From: a virus
IMG/VR virus record: IMGVR_UViG_3300024999_000212
Coordinates: 1 to 40,311 of that record
DNA length: 40,311 bases
Reading direction: 5' to 3' (one strand)
In this document: in pieces, positions 15,237 to 25,977 of the stretch
Layout of the letters: each line of letters begins with the position of its first letter
Numbering within the stretch: the first letter of the stretch is position 1
The notes under the pieces: model-generated
The model's database searches: none
What the model saw: the letters and a program-made list of their open reading frames with translations, nothing else
Told to the model about the DNA's origin: nothing
Program-made: the position numbers and the translations under genes

Positions 15237-17360
15237 TTATGAACCTATTGACACGTACTCAATTAAAAAATTATCTGTAGAAAAAATTGAATCGTACATC
15301 GTAAACGATTGCAAATCCAAACCTTCTGCATATGTATAATCTTTTCTTTGCATTACACCATTTATATATACGCGTAATGAATTGGCTAAATAAACCGATA
15401 CTGTAGAAAAATCAGTTCCCGTACTTCCCGTTAAATCTTCAATAGTAACAATATTACTTCCTGGCTCAAGTCCTGTTCCACCAATAAAAATGCCATTACG
15501 AAACATAATTTGACCCCCTCCTGCCATATCGAGAGTCGCATCAATCCCAATGTTTCCATCTGCATCATATAATTTAGGATCACGAAGAGTTACACCATCT
15601 TTATTTATTGAAACATTGGCAATACCCGTAGTAGAATTTATATTTTCAATAGATAAACTAGAGCCAGCCAGAATTGTACCAACTAAATTTGAACTTTTAG
15701 TACCATAAACAATAATTCCATCGGGAGTAACAACTTTTCCAATCATCAATGATTTATTATTTTTCCAATCATTCCAATTAGAATAATTAAAATCTACAGT
15801 GGATGTAGTTTGAATTGTATTTCCCATGAAATCAGAAAAAATAAAACTAGAATCATCTAATCTTTGTCGATTCGATAATGTTATTTTAAATTTTTCAGGA
15901 TCATCATAGGTGAATTCATATTGTAACAATGTAGCAGTAATTGTATAACCTTTTCCTGTATCTACTGTAATCTGATCACCTAATTCTAATTGATCAATAA
16001 AATGAGAATACTCTTGCAAAGCAAGAAAATTTACGGAATTAATTGTAATTTGATAACGAGGAACAGATAATTTTGCCAGTGTTTCTACGGCTTTATCGTA
16101 TAATTTTTGTGTTTGCTCTTGAATTTCTGTTTCCGTCATAGAATCTGTTATAATAATAGTATTATCAGTAAAACCATTTTCAAAAATAAAATTATTTAAT
16201 TCTAACCATTGAGCATTAGTAAAATTATCAGTATTTGAAAAAGCCAATAATCCATTTACTGTTTCCATTCCTTGAGTTACCGAAGAAATATCATCAATTA
16301 TTTCATCTACCACAATTGTTTGATCATTGACATATATTGTATCAGTTAGTATTTGATTGTCAATATCCGTTGTATCTAAACCTTGTTGCAATCTAGCGGC
16401 ACGTACTGCTTGATCGGCACTCAATTGAGCCTCATATTCCGCTAACAACGCCTGTTCAATAAGCCAATCGGTTTGTAGTTCCCCTAATTCAACCGCAGAA
16501 GCACTATAGGAATCGGCATAACTGTCAAACTTTGTTTCCCACGCATCAATGGCTGTTATTAAACTTTGACTCATCCAACTTGTAGTTTTATAATAATCAA
16601 AATTATAAACCGTATTTGTACCCAATGGATTGACACTCCTAATAGTTAAATCTCCACCTCCATTAGGATACAAGCAAGTTGCAATTTCATCGGTAATTTC
16701 ATTATAATTTGTATTTTTAATTAAATTATCAAAGGATAAAAATATATCTGTTGCGTTTCCACTTCCGCTAGATGAAACAATTGAAATGGTTCTGTTTAAA
16801 TAATCAAAATCAAAAATACAACCGTAAGATTTGGATGCTTCCTCATTTAATAACTGATATACGTTTGAGTTAGACACATCAAATGTTCTATAAATACTAT
16901 TCAAACTCGATTCTACAGTTCCAATTTCCCAATTGAGAACCAAACTTATTACATGCCCCATCAGTGAATCAGGATCAGTAGGACTTCCAGAATTATAAAG
17001 TAAATAAGTTCCAGAAAAAGCATTTATTTTCTTATAAACTAATTCTCCGTCTAGCGATACGCAATCAACATCTTTAACGTAAATGCCTCCATTACTATTT
17101 TCAGACACATCCGAAATTAAAAAATATCCCAAATCTCCCAATAAGACAATTCTTTTTCCAGCAATATAGTCATATGCGTCTAAATCAACGCCGTCTATTT
17201 CTTCTGGAAATTTAAAAGATAATTCCGATAATGCGTTCCATTTAAATTTCAATTCAACGTCATATGCCGATTCCAGCGAATAGATTTGATCTAAGTTAGG
17301 ATTACATAAAGTCATAGCAGGACGTTCTTGCTTGCTAAAATAATCAAAATTTTGTTGCAT
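15237..17360 (-). CDS. Tail hub / Tal-like protein (prophage endopeptidase tail type), 707 aa
   Basis: Central tail-tip protein expected to follow Dit. The first 330 residues follow the gp27-like hub layout (an early beta domain with L-S-F-K-F-P, then Y-L-N-R-T-I-S-I near residue 190). A helical region (about 275-345) leads to an L-G-D-Q-I-T-V-D domain near residue 455, typical of Tal proteins. The C-terminal 200 residues are a beta-rich fibre-like extension. No lysin domain is visible. The start is ATG 17360 with GGAG 7 nt upstream; a TTG four codons earlier overlaps Dit. One nt separates it from the Dit stop. Confidence 0.8.
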   Translation of the reverse strand: MQQNFDYFSKQERPAMTLCNPNLDQIYSLESAYDVELKFKWNALSELSFKFPEEIDGVDLDAYDYIAGKRIVLLGDLGYFLISDVSENSNGGIYVKDVDCVSLDGELVYKKINAFSGTYLLYNSGSPTDPDSLMGHVISLVLNWEIGTVESSLNSIYRTFDVSNSNVYQLLNEEASKSYGCIFDFDYLNRTISIVSSSGSGNATDIFLSFDNLIKNTNYNEITDEIATCLYPNGGGDLTIRSVNPLGTNTVYNFDYYKTTSWMSQSLITAIDAWETKFDSYADSYSASAVELGELQTDWLIEQALLAEYEAQLSADQAVRAARLQQGLDTTDIDNQILTDTIYVNDQTIVVDEIIDDISSVTQGMETVNGLLAFSNTDNFTNAQWLELNNFIFENGFTDNTIIITDSMTETEIQEQTQKLYDKAVETLAKLSVPRYQITINSVNFLALQEYSHFIDQLELGDQITVDTGKGYTITATLLQYEFTYDDPEKFKITLSNRQRLDDSSFIFSDFMGNTIQTTSTVDFNYSNWNDWKNNKSLMIGKVVTPDGIIVYGTKSSNLVGTILAGSSLSIENINSTTGIANVSINKDGVTLRDPKLYDADGNIGIDATLDMAGGGQIMFRNGIFIGGTGLEPGSNIVTIEDLTGSTGTDFSTVSVYLANSLRVYINGVMQRKDYTYAEGLDLQSFTMYDSIFSTDNFLIEYVSIGS

Positions 17361-17361
17361 A

Positions 17362-18153
17362 TTATGCTCCAATTTGTCTTAGGAATTGATATGTTAAAGA
17401 CAATGAAGAAACACTTGATCCACTAACAGAAAGTACATTTACCCCAGGAACAAATCTCAAAAAATTCTTATTAAATTTACTCAATATAGGTGAACCAGTT
17501 GAACTTGTAATTATTCCTAAATCGTTATTTACGTTGACAATCTCAGACCCTAATAATCCGGTAAATGAAAAAATCCTATCGTCATCGTTGGCGTTTGTCA
17601 TAGACAAATTTCCACCACTTGTTCCCATTGTAAAATTCAATGTTGGAAATAAATATCCGTTACTACAATGACTATTGTTTTGAAAAGTAATAGATGTTGG
17701 TAAAGGATTCGTGTATGTAATTGTTTTAGATCGAGTATAAGCAAATTGAGAATCTAGCTTACATGTTCCTGATACTCCATATACAACATTTCCTATTCTT
17801 CGAACTACAGGATCAGTAAATATACATTGCATGTAATATTCGTCCATATCATCCTGCATAATGGCAAAATTTCTATAACTCGATTTATTAAATAACCAAT
17901 CTAAAATAAAACTCAACATAGAAGCAGTAATTTCATTTTCTGAAAAGAAAGCTACAGGAAATTCTAATCTAGAAGTATATTGTATTCCGTAAAAATAAGG
18001 TTTAGGCTTTTTATAAATAAATGTTTCTAAAATTTCAGTATTCCCACTAGCCCTATTGCTACTCATTCCTCCCGCTTCTATACTCGCTATTTGTAAACCA
18101 TAAGTATCTGAATCGATACTATCATAAACAAAAGATTTAGCGTGAAATGCCAT
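17362..18153 (-). CDS. Distal tail protein (Dit-like, Sipho_tail family)
   Basis: A 263-aa protein in the standard Dit position, directly after the tape measure and before the hub. The N-terminal part has the expected F-V-Y-D-S-I-D-S-D-T-Y-G-L opening, K-K-P-K-P-Y-F-Y, a P-V-A-F-F segment and an L-D-W-L-F-N helix region. The C-terminal 100 residues are a beta-sandwich-like part. Dit forms a hexameric ring that joins the tail tube to the baseplate. The ATG follows AAGGAG, which lies directly against the hairpin at 18168-18206. Confidence 0.82.
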   Translation of the reverse strand: MAFHAKSFVYDSIDSDTYGLQIASIEAGGMSSNRASGNTEILETFIYKKPKPYFYGIQYTSRLEFPVAFFSENEITASMLSFILDWLFNKSSYRNFAIMQDDMDEYYMQCIFTDPVVRRIGNVVYGVSGTCKLDSQFAYTRSKTITYTNPLPTSITFQNNSHCSNGYLFPTLNFTMGTSGGNLSMTNANDDDRIFSFTGLLGSEIVNVNNDLGIITSSTGSPILSKFNKNFLRFVPGVNVLSVSGSSVSSLSLTYQFLRQIGA

Positions 18154-18167
18154 AATAATTTCTCCTT

Positions 18168-18206
18168 AAAAGGGGAAGACATATATTTTATACATCTTCC
18201 CCTTTT
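18168..18206. terminator. Terminator-like hairpin between tape measure and Dit genes
   Basis: Perfect 12-bp arms (AAAAGGGGAAGA at 18168-18179, TCTTCCCCTTTT at 18195-18206) with a 15-nt AT loop. In the minus-strand direction the T-run is short and is followed directly by the Dit binding site. It could therefore lower read-through from the tape measure, or stabilise the 3' end of a processed mRNA. Confidence 0.75.
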
Positions 18207-18234
18207 TTATTTTATTTTATATCTATATTTATGT

Positions 18235-21200
18235 TTATGTTTGAAATAGTTGCGCTCCTCGTGTATAACCACGTTTTGTTAAACTATTGTTTAATTGTTT
18301 GATAACCTCATTAGCCACGACTCTAACATCACTTAAAACGTTTTCATCTAAGTTACCTTCAACATTAATTAAATTCTGAATTACAATATCCCCAACGGAA
18401 CTTATGTTCCCCCCAATTATATTTGTAGTTAAAGAATTCAATAACGACGATAATCTATCCCCTCGTAAGAACGTGTCGGCTCTAAATCCTCCAGTTATCA
18501 TTTCAGGATTAAAACCATATTTGCGACCACCTGTAATCATTTCGGGAGAATGAGAATCACCATCTCCCCTAAATCCACCAGTTATCATCTCAGGATTAAA
18601 GCCGTATTTACGACCACCCGTAATCATTTCAGGCGCATCCGTAGGATCGGCTCTAAATCCACCAGTTATCATCTCAGGAGAAAAACCTTCTCTACCATTA
18701 CCCCTAAATCCTCCTGTAATCATTTCGGGAGAAAAGCCCTCTCCGGTATCAGCCCTGAATCCACCAGTAATCATCTCAGGATTAAAACCACGATTGGTTT
18801 TTCCAAAAGTTGAACTATCGTTACCACTATCGCCGGGAATATAAGAATTACCACTACCAAAATCGCTTTTTCCAAGAATAACATCTAAAAGATTGTTATA
18901 CTCTTCTAATGCTCTTACGGCTTCATTCCACGCTCGAACAATGTCTTCTTCAATGCCGGAACCATAAACTTCATTCCATGCTACCAATTCTTCATATAAA
19001 TCCGGCCCCATTTGTGCCATTCGTTCTAATGCCGCTTGACCAATCAAACCAGACTTACTCAAAAATTCATCAATTGCATCAATGGTATCTTGCAAAACAT
19101 CGTATTCTTGATCTAATAAGTCAAATTGGGTTTGTAATAAAGTCTTTTGATTTTCGATATATTGTTTATATAACTCATACTCTTCATCGAGACGATTTTC
19201 CGTTAGTTCTATTTCGTGTTCTCTCTGAGTTTCGTCTAGATCAGAAAGTTCTTCTTCCAATTCTTCCCGTAGTTCTAATTGACGCTTTTTTGATTCCGCC
19301 GAATCGTCTAATGCAAGTATAGCTAATTCTCTTTGAAGTTTTTGAATAGATTTATTTTTATCTGCTATTTCTTCTTGATAATCTAATTCATCTTCTTGTG
19401 TTTCGAGAATTTCTTTTCGAGTATCAATGATTTTCTCATAATCTTCTAGTTGTTTATCTAAAGCGGCCTGCTGTTGCTTTATTATTTCTTGTTCTTGACG
19501 AAGAGCATCTTGCTTTTCTCGAATCAATTCTTTTTCAGCTTCTTTTTCTTGCCGAATAAGATTGATAATCATCTGATAGAGGTTTGCGCCAGAGTAAGTA
19601 GGTTCTTCTTTAGCTTTTTCTTCCTTGCCGCCACCACCGCCACCGCCGCCTTTAGGTTTTTCGGGAACTGTTGATTTTCCTGAATCTGACCAATCATAAC
19701 CCATTGCACCATATGCAACACCTTCATCGTCTACCGTTACATGAAAACGAATATAATAATCACCAGCCGCCGCCAATGCCGCTAATCTAACTCTATCTAA
19801 AACAGCAATGGCTTCCTCACCCGCACCTGACATAGCCAATGTAACGAATTCGGTCATGCCTTGAACAACAGCAGAAGTATTTGCATCAATAAGACCCCAA
19901 GCGGTTCCAATATCGTCCATCATTTTAAAAGCTGCTTGCTGTATTGCTAAAGCTTGAGCAGGAGGAAGACGACTTAAATCCATTTGCATAACACGTTGTA
20001 ACATCATTCCATAAATGATGCGTCGTGTCGCTAATTCATGTTCAGCGGCAAGCGCATCAACCGCCCTAGAGGTATTGTTAAATTCTTCTTTTAATTTAAT
20101 TAACTCAGCCCTTTGTTCTTCAGAAAAAGGCTGTGCTTCAACCCTCATAATTTGTACTCTTAATTCCGCTAATTTATCAACAAGTTCGTTATGACTTTCT
20201 ATATAGCTATCACGAGCATCAGTCATACTTGTATCTAAAGAAGCCGCAAGATCACTGAAAAGACCAGCAATTTCATTGCGCGCATCTTCGGTAGCAGGAA
20301 TTAAGTCATTTTTAATCATCTCGACCCATGCGCCAACAAGGTCTGCTTGTATATACAATTCAGCACTATAAGGATTAGCTTCAGAAACACCTCTAGCTTG
20401 CAAAGCAACTAAATCTGCTTGTGCTTGAATGTACGCTCTTACTGCTTCTTCGTTTAGTACTAATTGATCCCCTTCAAGTACAAGAAAGTCAGTATAATCC
20501 TTATTGACAGTAGATAATGCCGCAATGTCATCAGCAGATAATTGCTGTCCACTTTGCGATTTGCTTAATAAATCTAAATAAACTTTTAATTCAGTATTTA
20601 AATTTGTAATTATTGTAGATAAATCGCCAAATCCCCCCGCAATTTGAGGAGCAATAGTTAATGGTTTTGGAAGATTAACATTACCTCCAACATCTTTCCA
20701 ATCATCAACTGCCATCGCTTCCTTTCTGTTTGCACCAACATCTTGCCAGCCAACAGAAATAGCGGCTAATACATTAACATAATGTTCGTATTCGATTATA
20801 AGAGATTTAGCGGCAGAAATTTCATTATTTAAAGTCTCATATTCTTTACCCATTAATCCGCTAATATCTTTATGGGTTTCTAAATATTTACCTAGTTGAG
20901 TTAATTGTTCTTCGGGAGTACCATATAAATTAACTCTTTGCCACGTAGGGCCAGCCCCACTCATCGTTTTTGCTTCTAGGAATTTTTTTTGTTCTTCATA
21001 GGCGCGCTTATTCTTATTAATAAACTCTATTTCTTCAAATTTTGCTTTTTCTTTAAGCCATTCAATATTTTCATCAATCGCTTGGCTATTCCTATCAATG
21101 GCATCTGAATATAGTGTAATACCCTCAGTTAGCCCGCCATATTTAGTATTTACAATTGTTTGTATGTCAAGTAATCTAATTAGATCATCTGAATTTTTAT

Positions 21201-22018
21201 TTTGTTTATTTGCTAATGCTTCATATTCTTCAGCTAAACTAGAAAGTTCATTTTTATTATCATCTGTTTGGCGTTTTAATTTTTCAAAATTAGTATAGGT
21301 TTCAACTGCTGAAGTATTTAATTTATTAAATAAAGCAATTAAACCAACAACGGCTAAACCTAACGCCATTCCTCCCATAGAAATAGACAGCGCATTTACT
21401 GCCGTACTAGTCATAGTGACAGTACCAGTTAAGCTGATAAACGCGGTAATTAATGTATATATTGTACTAGTTAATCCCGGTATAACTAAAGCGAGTTTAG
21501 TTGCCATAAAAGTAAATAAAGCTACTAATGCAATATTGACAACTCCCAAACTATCAGCAACTTCTAATAGAACAATGCCAAACTCAAGAAATTTTTTTAC
21601 CAATTCTTCAGTAATGGTATCTTGAACTAATTTTTCCCAAGTTGCAGTAAATCTATTAGTGGTTGCCTCTAAACCTTCCATATATATACCGAATCTTTGG
21701 GCGGCAAGTCCAGAGGATTCCATTTCTTCTGTAAGTAAATTTTGCGACATAGACCAGTTATCAAGTAATGCTATCAGCATATTGGCTTGTCTCGTACCAG
21801 CCAAAGCTTGAGTTATACTAGATCGTGTAACATCATCAAATGTTTTCCATTTATCTGCTACATCAGCCAAAACATCTTCCATGTTTCTGAAAGTTGTATC
21901 GTTTTCTCTTAACTGAATATCAACTCTTTTTAATGCCTCTTCCACATTATTAATGGATTGCCCTTCTTCGTCTAAATCCCCCAATCGTATATTTTGCATT
22001 CGAGTAAAAATGGTTTTG
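18235..22018 (-). CDS. Tape measure protein, exon 2 (C-terminal 1260 codons)
   Basis: Joined to 23603-24942 after intron removal, it gives a 1707-aa tape measure. The first residues complete the TP901-type core (K-T-I-F-T-R-M-Q-N-I, then D-V-A-D-K-W). Next come hydrophobic segments, a long helical part, a run of eight Gly, a very charged coiled coil and, near the C-terminus, seven copies of P-E-M-I-T-G-G. This stretch also reads as an open frame from a TTG at 22038, but its first seven codons are intron sequence. By the usual 0.15 nm per residue the tail would be about 250 nm. It scaffolds tail-tube assembly and is delivered with the DNA. Confidence 0.9.
18487..18780 (-). repeat. Seven degenerate repeats encoding P-E-M-I-T-G-G in the tape measure
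   Basis: Seven copies of a 7-aa block, spaced 11 to 18 aa apart and mostly followed by F-R-[AG]-[DN] or R-K-Y-G. The DNA copies differ at silent positions (for example GTTATC versus GTAATC, TCAGG versus TCGGG) while the amino acids stay the same. This points to selection on the protein rather than recent DNA copying. Confidence 0.9.
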
Positions 22019-23602
22019 CATCTGTTACTTTCATACAAATGTTATTTGTATTACTGACCATATTTACAATATCAATATGGCGAAATAGGTACTTCTTTAA
22101 AGTGTCTTTACACTTGACCTATTTTCTACAGTTTAATTTTTATTGGCATATCTGTAGATCGGACTATCACATCATCATTTTACATGATGTTCTCTTGTTT
22201 AGTCTCTCGACGTGCGATTTCAAAAAATTATTGTTCAAAAAATGGAACTAAAACGTTATCGTTTAGTTTCAATAAATTATTATTTAAAAAATAATTCATT
22301 GAATGATAATTTTTTAATTTTCCATTACTCCGAACATATTTTTCAATTAATTTTTTGCATAAATCAGGACGTATATTTATATCATCTTCCCAAAGATATA
22401 AAATATATCCACCTGTTTTATTAAAAACCGATTCTTTTTTTCTTTTATCTTTATCTATATTTTTAATTTGTTTTTCATTTTTTGGCTCATTGTAATTTCT
22501 TATATCACAATGCCAATATTTTCCCATTATTTCAATCATAATATCATCACTAATATAAACGTCTAATAAAAAACCATTAATAGAATATTCTATTTCAAAT
22601 TTTAAATTCATTTCACAAAGAATATCACAGGTTTTAATATGCGGTTTTGTCAGACTAGTATTCATTGATGCAATTTTACATTTTTTAGAACAAAATTTAG
22701 GTTTTCTTTTTCGCAATTTAATGTCAAAAGTCTTTCCACATTTTTGACATTTGACGATTCTATCAGCATCAGGAATATCATGATTGTAAGTTGGAGAATT
22801 TTTGCCAAAATATGTTTTACTTCTGTGTTCATGCCCACATTTAGGCGAACAAAATATTATTCTTTTTCTGTTACCCGCTCTCTCAAAAAATTTTCCACAA
22901 TTGGGACATTCAACTTCTACTTTAGATTGTTTAGCAAAAAATATAGTACTACACTCATGAGAACAAAAAATATGATTGCCTTGTCTTTTATCTGGTGTAG
23001 AAAAAGAATTTCCACAATTTTCACAAGTATAACAAAAAGGACTATTTTCTTTTTTTATCTTAATCATTTTATTTCTACATTCTATTGAGCAAGTAATATG
23101 ATTAGAATGTTTTTGATAAAATTCAATGCCGCAAATTTTACAATTTGATAGTTGCAAGTTTTCTTTTTTATATCTATATTCAAGTTGACAATTTTTACTA
23201 CAAAAATTATTAATGCTCTTTTTACTATAACGACTACCAGAATATTCTTTATTACAATTCTTGCAAACTAACTCAAATTTATTACTATCTCTTTTGTTTC
23301 TTGCTTTATTTCTACAATCAACGGAACAATATTTTTTATTGCTAATTTTAGTAAATTCAATTCCACAAAAATTACAAATACTCATAATTTCTCCGCGGGA
23401 AGATAAAATATAAATTATAAAATACAGAATTTAAAATCGCTTCGTTCTTGTTGCCCCGCCAAAGGGTTTTCAAGCATTATAATAAACAATTATAATTATT
23501 TATTATAAATCATTAAAGAGAATTTTCATTTGGGGATTATTTATTATGCCCCAACGCCTCCATCTATTGTAACACATATTCATTAGCATTACAAAATTTT
23601 TA
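22019..23602 (-). ncRNA. Group I intron in the tape measure gene, with homing endonuclease in its loop
   Basis: 1584 nt, minus strand. The 5' exon ends ...GCCTT and pairs with an internal guide GAGGC (23556-23560), the last exon U facing G, as group I introns require. The intron's last base is G (22019). Joining gives T-T/C, restoring the tape-measure frame and the E-A-F-K-T-I-F motif. Core pairings visible: P7 (AGACT at 22205-22201 with AGTCC within 22168-22161), a P8 hairpin CATCAT/ATGATG (22173-22189), and a P6-like pairing GCGATTT (23440-23434) with AAATCGC (22220-22214). The endonuclease gene lies within that last loop. A P2-like hairpin TTGGGG/CCCCAA sits just after the guide. Confidence 0.93.
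22228..23385 (-). CDS. Vsr-like (EDxHD) intron homing endonuclease with six Cys4 zinc-finger units
   Basis: 385 aa. Residues 1-240 hold six C-x2-C...C-x3-C units, each ending K-x-C or a close variant, spaced about 30-40 residues: an extended zinc-finger-like array for DNA reading. Residues about 250-350 resemble the Vsr-type nuclease fold: a target-strand L-L-D-V-Y-I, then I-E-I-M-G-K-Y-W-H, giving the E/D...H metal site, and Y-I-L-Y-L-W-E-D near the end. Phage homing enzyme I-Bth0305I is of this fold. The start follows GGAGAAATT. Its location in the intron loop implies that it cuts intron-less tape measure alleles to spread the intron. Confidence 0.85.
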   Translation of the reverse strand: MSICNFCGIEFTKISNKKYCSVDCRNKARNKRDSNKFELVCKNCNKEYSGSRYSKKSINNFCSKNCQLEYRYKKENLQLSNCKICGIEFYQKHSNHITCSIECRNKMIKIKKENSPFCYTCENCGNSFSTPDKRQGNHIFCSHECSTIFFAKQSKVEVECPNCGKFFERAGNRKRIIFCSPKCGHEHRSKTYFGKNSPTYNHDIPDADRIVKCQKCGKTFDIKLRKRKPKFCSKKCKIASMNTSLTKPHIKTCDILCEMNLKFEIEYSINGFLLDVYISDDIMIEIMGKYWHCDIRNYNEPKNEKQIKNIDKDKRKKESVFNKTGGYILYLWEDDINIRPDLCKKLIEKYVRSNGKLKNYHSMNYFLNNNLLKLNDNVLVPFFEQ

Positions 23603-24942
23603 AAGGCTTCACCAATACTCTCAGCATTTCGCCTCGTTATACTCGAAACAGTTCCTATGTATGCAACGAGATTTTCAAAAGATACACCGCTAGTTTGTGC
23701 TACCGAACTAGTTCTACTTAATGCCTCTGCCAATTCTCCGACTGACGTAGCTGCCGCATTATCAACCGCAACCATCTTATCGATAGCGCCCGTAGTTTCT
23801 TCTACAGACATTTGATAACCGTTCATCACAGATGTTAAATACTCACTTGCTTGTGCGCTTTCAAGATTAGCAAGTTTTGAAATCATCATACTGTTTCTAA
23901 CTAAAATTCCAGATTCTTCAGCACTTTTACCTTGACGAATAAACGTCAAAGAAGATTGCGCTACTTGTAAAGTTGTAGCACCCAACTCTAAAGCTAACTG
24001 ATTATACTTACTTGCCAACTGACCAATTTTTTGACTACTCTCTCCAGTAACAATTTGAGTATTCGTCAATTCCTTATTCAAATCTCGAATATACTGAATA
24101 CCATCTTGAATTTTTCTCATAGTGCCATAAATTGCCATTGTGCCCATACCCCATACGGCGATTTTCTTAATGGCAACATCCAACATGGAAGTAAAACTTA
24201 GTCCAGATTTATTAGCACTTCTCGTCGCCTCGTTAAATTTTGCAACTGAATTACTCAAATCTCCAAAAGCTAATTTAACTTGATCTAATGTTGCTTTCCC
24301 GCTTTTAAATGCGTCAAACATTTTATTATAATTAGTTAAAGCAACTTTTACCGCGCTATCTCCAAAAGCATCTTTATTTTTTATTTGTAATCTGTCAAGA
24401 GCCAATTCTTGTCTTTTAATGGCAATTTCTTTTTGACGATCTAGTTTTTCATTTTGAGCATATGCCTCACGCAACATTCTTTCTTTTCTCAGATTATATT
24501 CTTGATCCATCTGATAAGCAGAACGATACATTTGTTCTTGTTGCTTTGCAAATTTCTCTGCTTCCTTACGGGCTTGATCAATATTTTGAGCGGTACTACG
24601 AGATGCTAATTCCCACTTCCCTCCACTTTCGGCAATTTTCAAATACGCTTGTTGTACCAAATTCAATTTGTCACGATATTGAACAATTGCCCCTGTCACT
24701 TCTCCCGATGGGCTTTCAAAAATCTTAACTTTTCCAAATGCTTGCACATCGCCAAAAAGTTTTTCTACTTCTCTTTTTGCACTTTGAATAGCCTCATGAT
24801 TTACTCTATCATCAAACAGTACAATTTTTCTTCCTGCCGCTAATTGATTTAATGTGGCTTGCACTTTTGAAAACTGTTGTTGAAGTTGTGCTTGATCTAC
24901 AATCGCTTCAACTATAACTTGATATTTATTACTAGGTGGCAT
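23603..24942 (-). CDS. Tape measure protein, exon 1 (N-terminal 446 codons plus two bases)
   Basis: The ATG follows GGGAGG. An N-terminal helical region with many Gln/Lys (residues 1-240) leads to the TP901-type tape-measure core: a T-G-E-S-S-Q-K-I block, L-E-S-A-Q-A-S-E-Y, A-D/A-A-A-T-S-V-G-E-L, S-G-V-S-F-E-N-L and R-R-N-A-E-S-I-G-E-A-F. The exon stops in the middle of this most conserved part. Read without splicing, the frame runs 33 more codons into the intron and stops at 23503, which would give a useless truncated protein. See exon 2 for the whole protein. Confidence 0.9.
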
Positions 24943-24972
24943 TAAAAACCTCCCTTCTTATAAAATTTGTTT

Positions 24973-25977
24973 TTATAAATTAAACATGGTATCAATAACT
25001 TCTTCGGTATGATCCTTAGAGTAATCTAGAGTTGTCTTAGGGTCTGAGTGATGTAGAAATATTTGAACTTGCTCTAATGGAAATTTTTTAGGAAGACCAG
25101 TATTTTTGTCTATAATTCTGGTATCTGCACCTTGCAACATACATTCCGTTCGACTATGCCTATAAGAATGGGGAAAAATATTTATTTCTTTTCCTTCCAA
25201 TTCGGTTATAACTTTACGAATTTTCATAGTCCATTCATATAGAATCTCATATGATGCTTCTCGCTTATTTTCACCCTTTCCTACAACCCATAAACAGTCT
25301 ATATTATCTTCACCTCTTTCATCTAACCATTGTCTAATCAATTCTTTTGTATCATCTAAATATACTAAAGAAAATACCTTTCCTCGTTTTCCTATTACCG
25401 AATTAGTTTTATTTCCATTTAATAAATTATATTTTTTTATTTGAGCAACTTCGTTTCGTCTTGCCCCACTATCAAACATAATCATATGAAGTACGGCAAG
25501 CTGTATTTCTCCCATTTCAATTAGCTTTTGCCGCACCCTCATAATCTGATCGAAAGTCATAAAAAAATCATTTTCATCTGTTCTTACTTTTTCTTTAGGC
25601 AAACCTTTTACTTTCTTTGCGACATTGGTTAAATACTCATATTCATCACTGTCTTCAATATAAGTTAACATAGACCGACACGCGCTCATTATGCGATTTG
25701 TTCTAGCATTAGACATTTGACAGTCATCACTTAACCAAAGACTCAATTTTCTAAAATCTTTTTTAGATAAATTTAAAAAGAATTGATTATCGCAAAATCT
25801 TTTTACAAATAATGCAATAATTCTAAGATCGTTTGCATACTGTATTAATGTGGTTTTCTTTATTTTTCTTTGACGATATTCTTGAAGAAAATCATCAATT
25901 ATTTCTAAATTTTCTATATTGACCAATTTATATTCTTCTTCGTTATAAATTCTATTATAAACTTGTTTCTTTTTCAT
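24973..25977 (-). CDS. Tyrosine recombinase (phage integrase family)
   Basis: 334 aa with an N-terminal core-binding helical domain (residues about 25-130) and a C-terminal catalytic domain. The residue set appears complete: Arg in G-A-R-R-N-E, Lys in the G-K-R-G-K hairpin, H-x-x-R in H-S-Y-R, a second His in L-H-H-S and the nucleophile Tyr in T-L-D-Y. It is transcribed with late genes between RuvC and the tape measure, not beside a repressor or excisionase, and no paired attachment core was seen. A role in resolving genome multimers is as likely as integration. Its binding site is weak (GTGAGA). Confidence 0.9.
   Translation of the reverse strand: MKKKQVYNRIYNEEEYKLVNIENLEIIDDFLQEYRQRKIKKTTLIQYANDLRIIALFVKRFCDNQFFLNLSKKDFRKLSLWLSDDCQMSNARTNRIMSACRSMLTYIEDSDEYEYLTNVAKKVKGLPKEKVRTDENDFFMTFDQIMRVRQKLIEMGEIQLAVLHMIMFDSGARRNEVAQIKKYNLLNGNKTNSVIGKRGKVFSLVYLDDTKELIRQWLDERGEDNIDCLWVVGKGENKREASYEILYEWTMKIRKVITELEGKEINIFPHSYRHSRTECMLQGADTRIIDKNTGLPKKFPLEQVQIFLHHSDPKTTLDYSKDHTEEVIDTMFNL

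Noticed and set aside
18487-18780. Regularly spaced repeats that could suggest a CRISPR array
   Set aside because: The repeats are in frame within the tape measure gene, vary at silent sites and have unequal spacing; no leader or cas genes.
22019-22038. The TTG-initiated start of a separate 1267-aa tape measure gene
   Set aside because: The first seven codons are the intron's 3' end, and the real protein is joined to 23603-24942 by splicing.
23503-23602. A natural C-terminus of a 479-aa short tape measure protein
   Set aside because: The last 33 codons are intron sequence holding the internal guide and P2-like stem; family motifs stop at the splice site.
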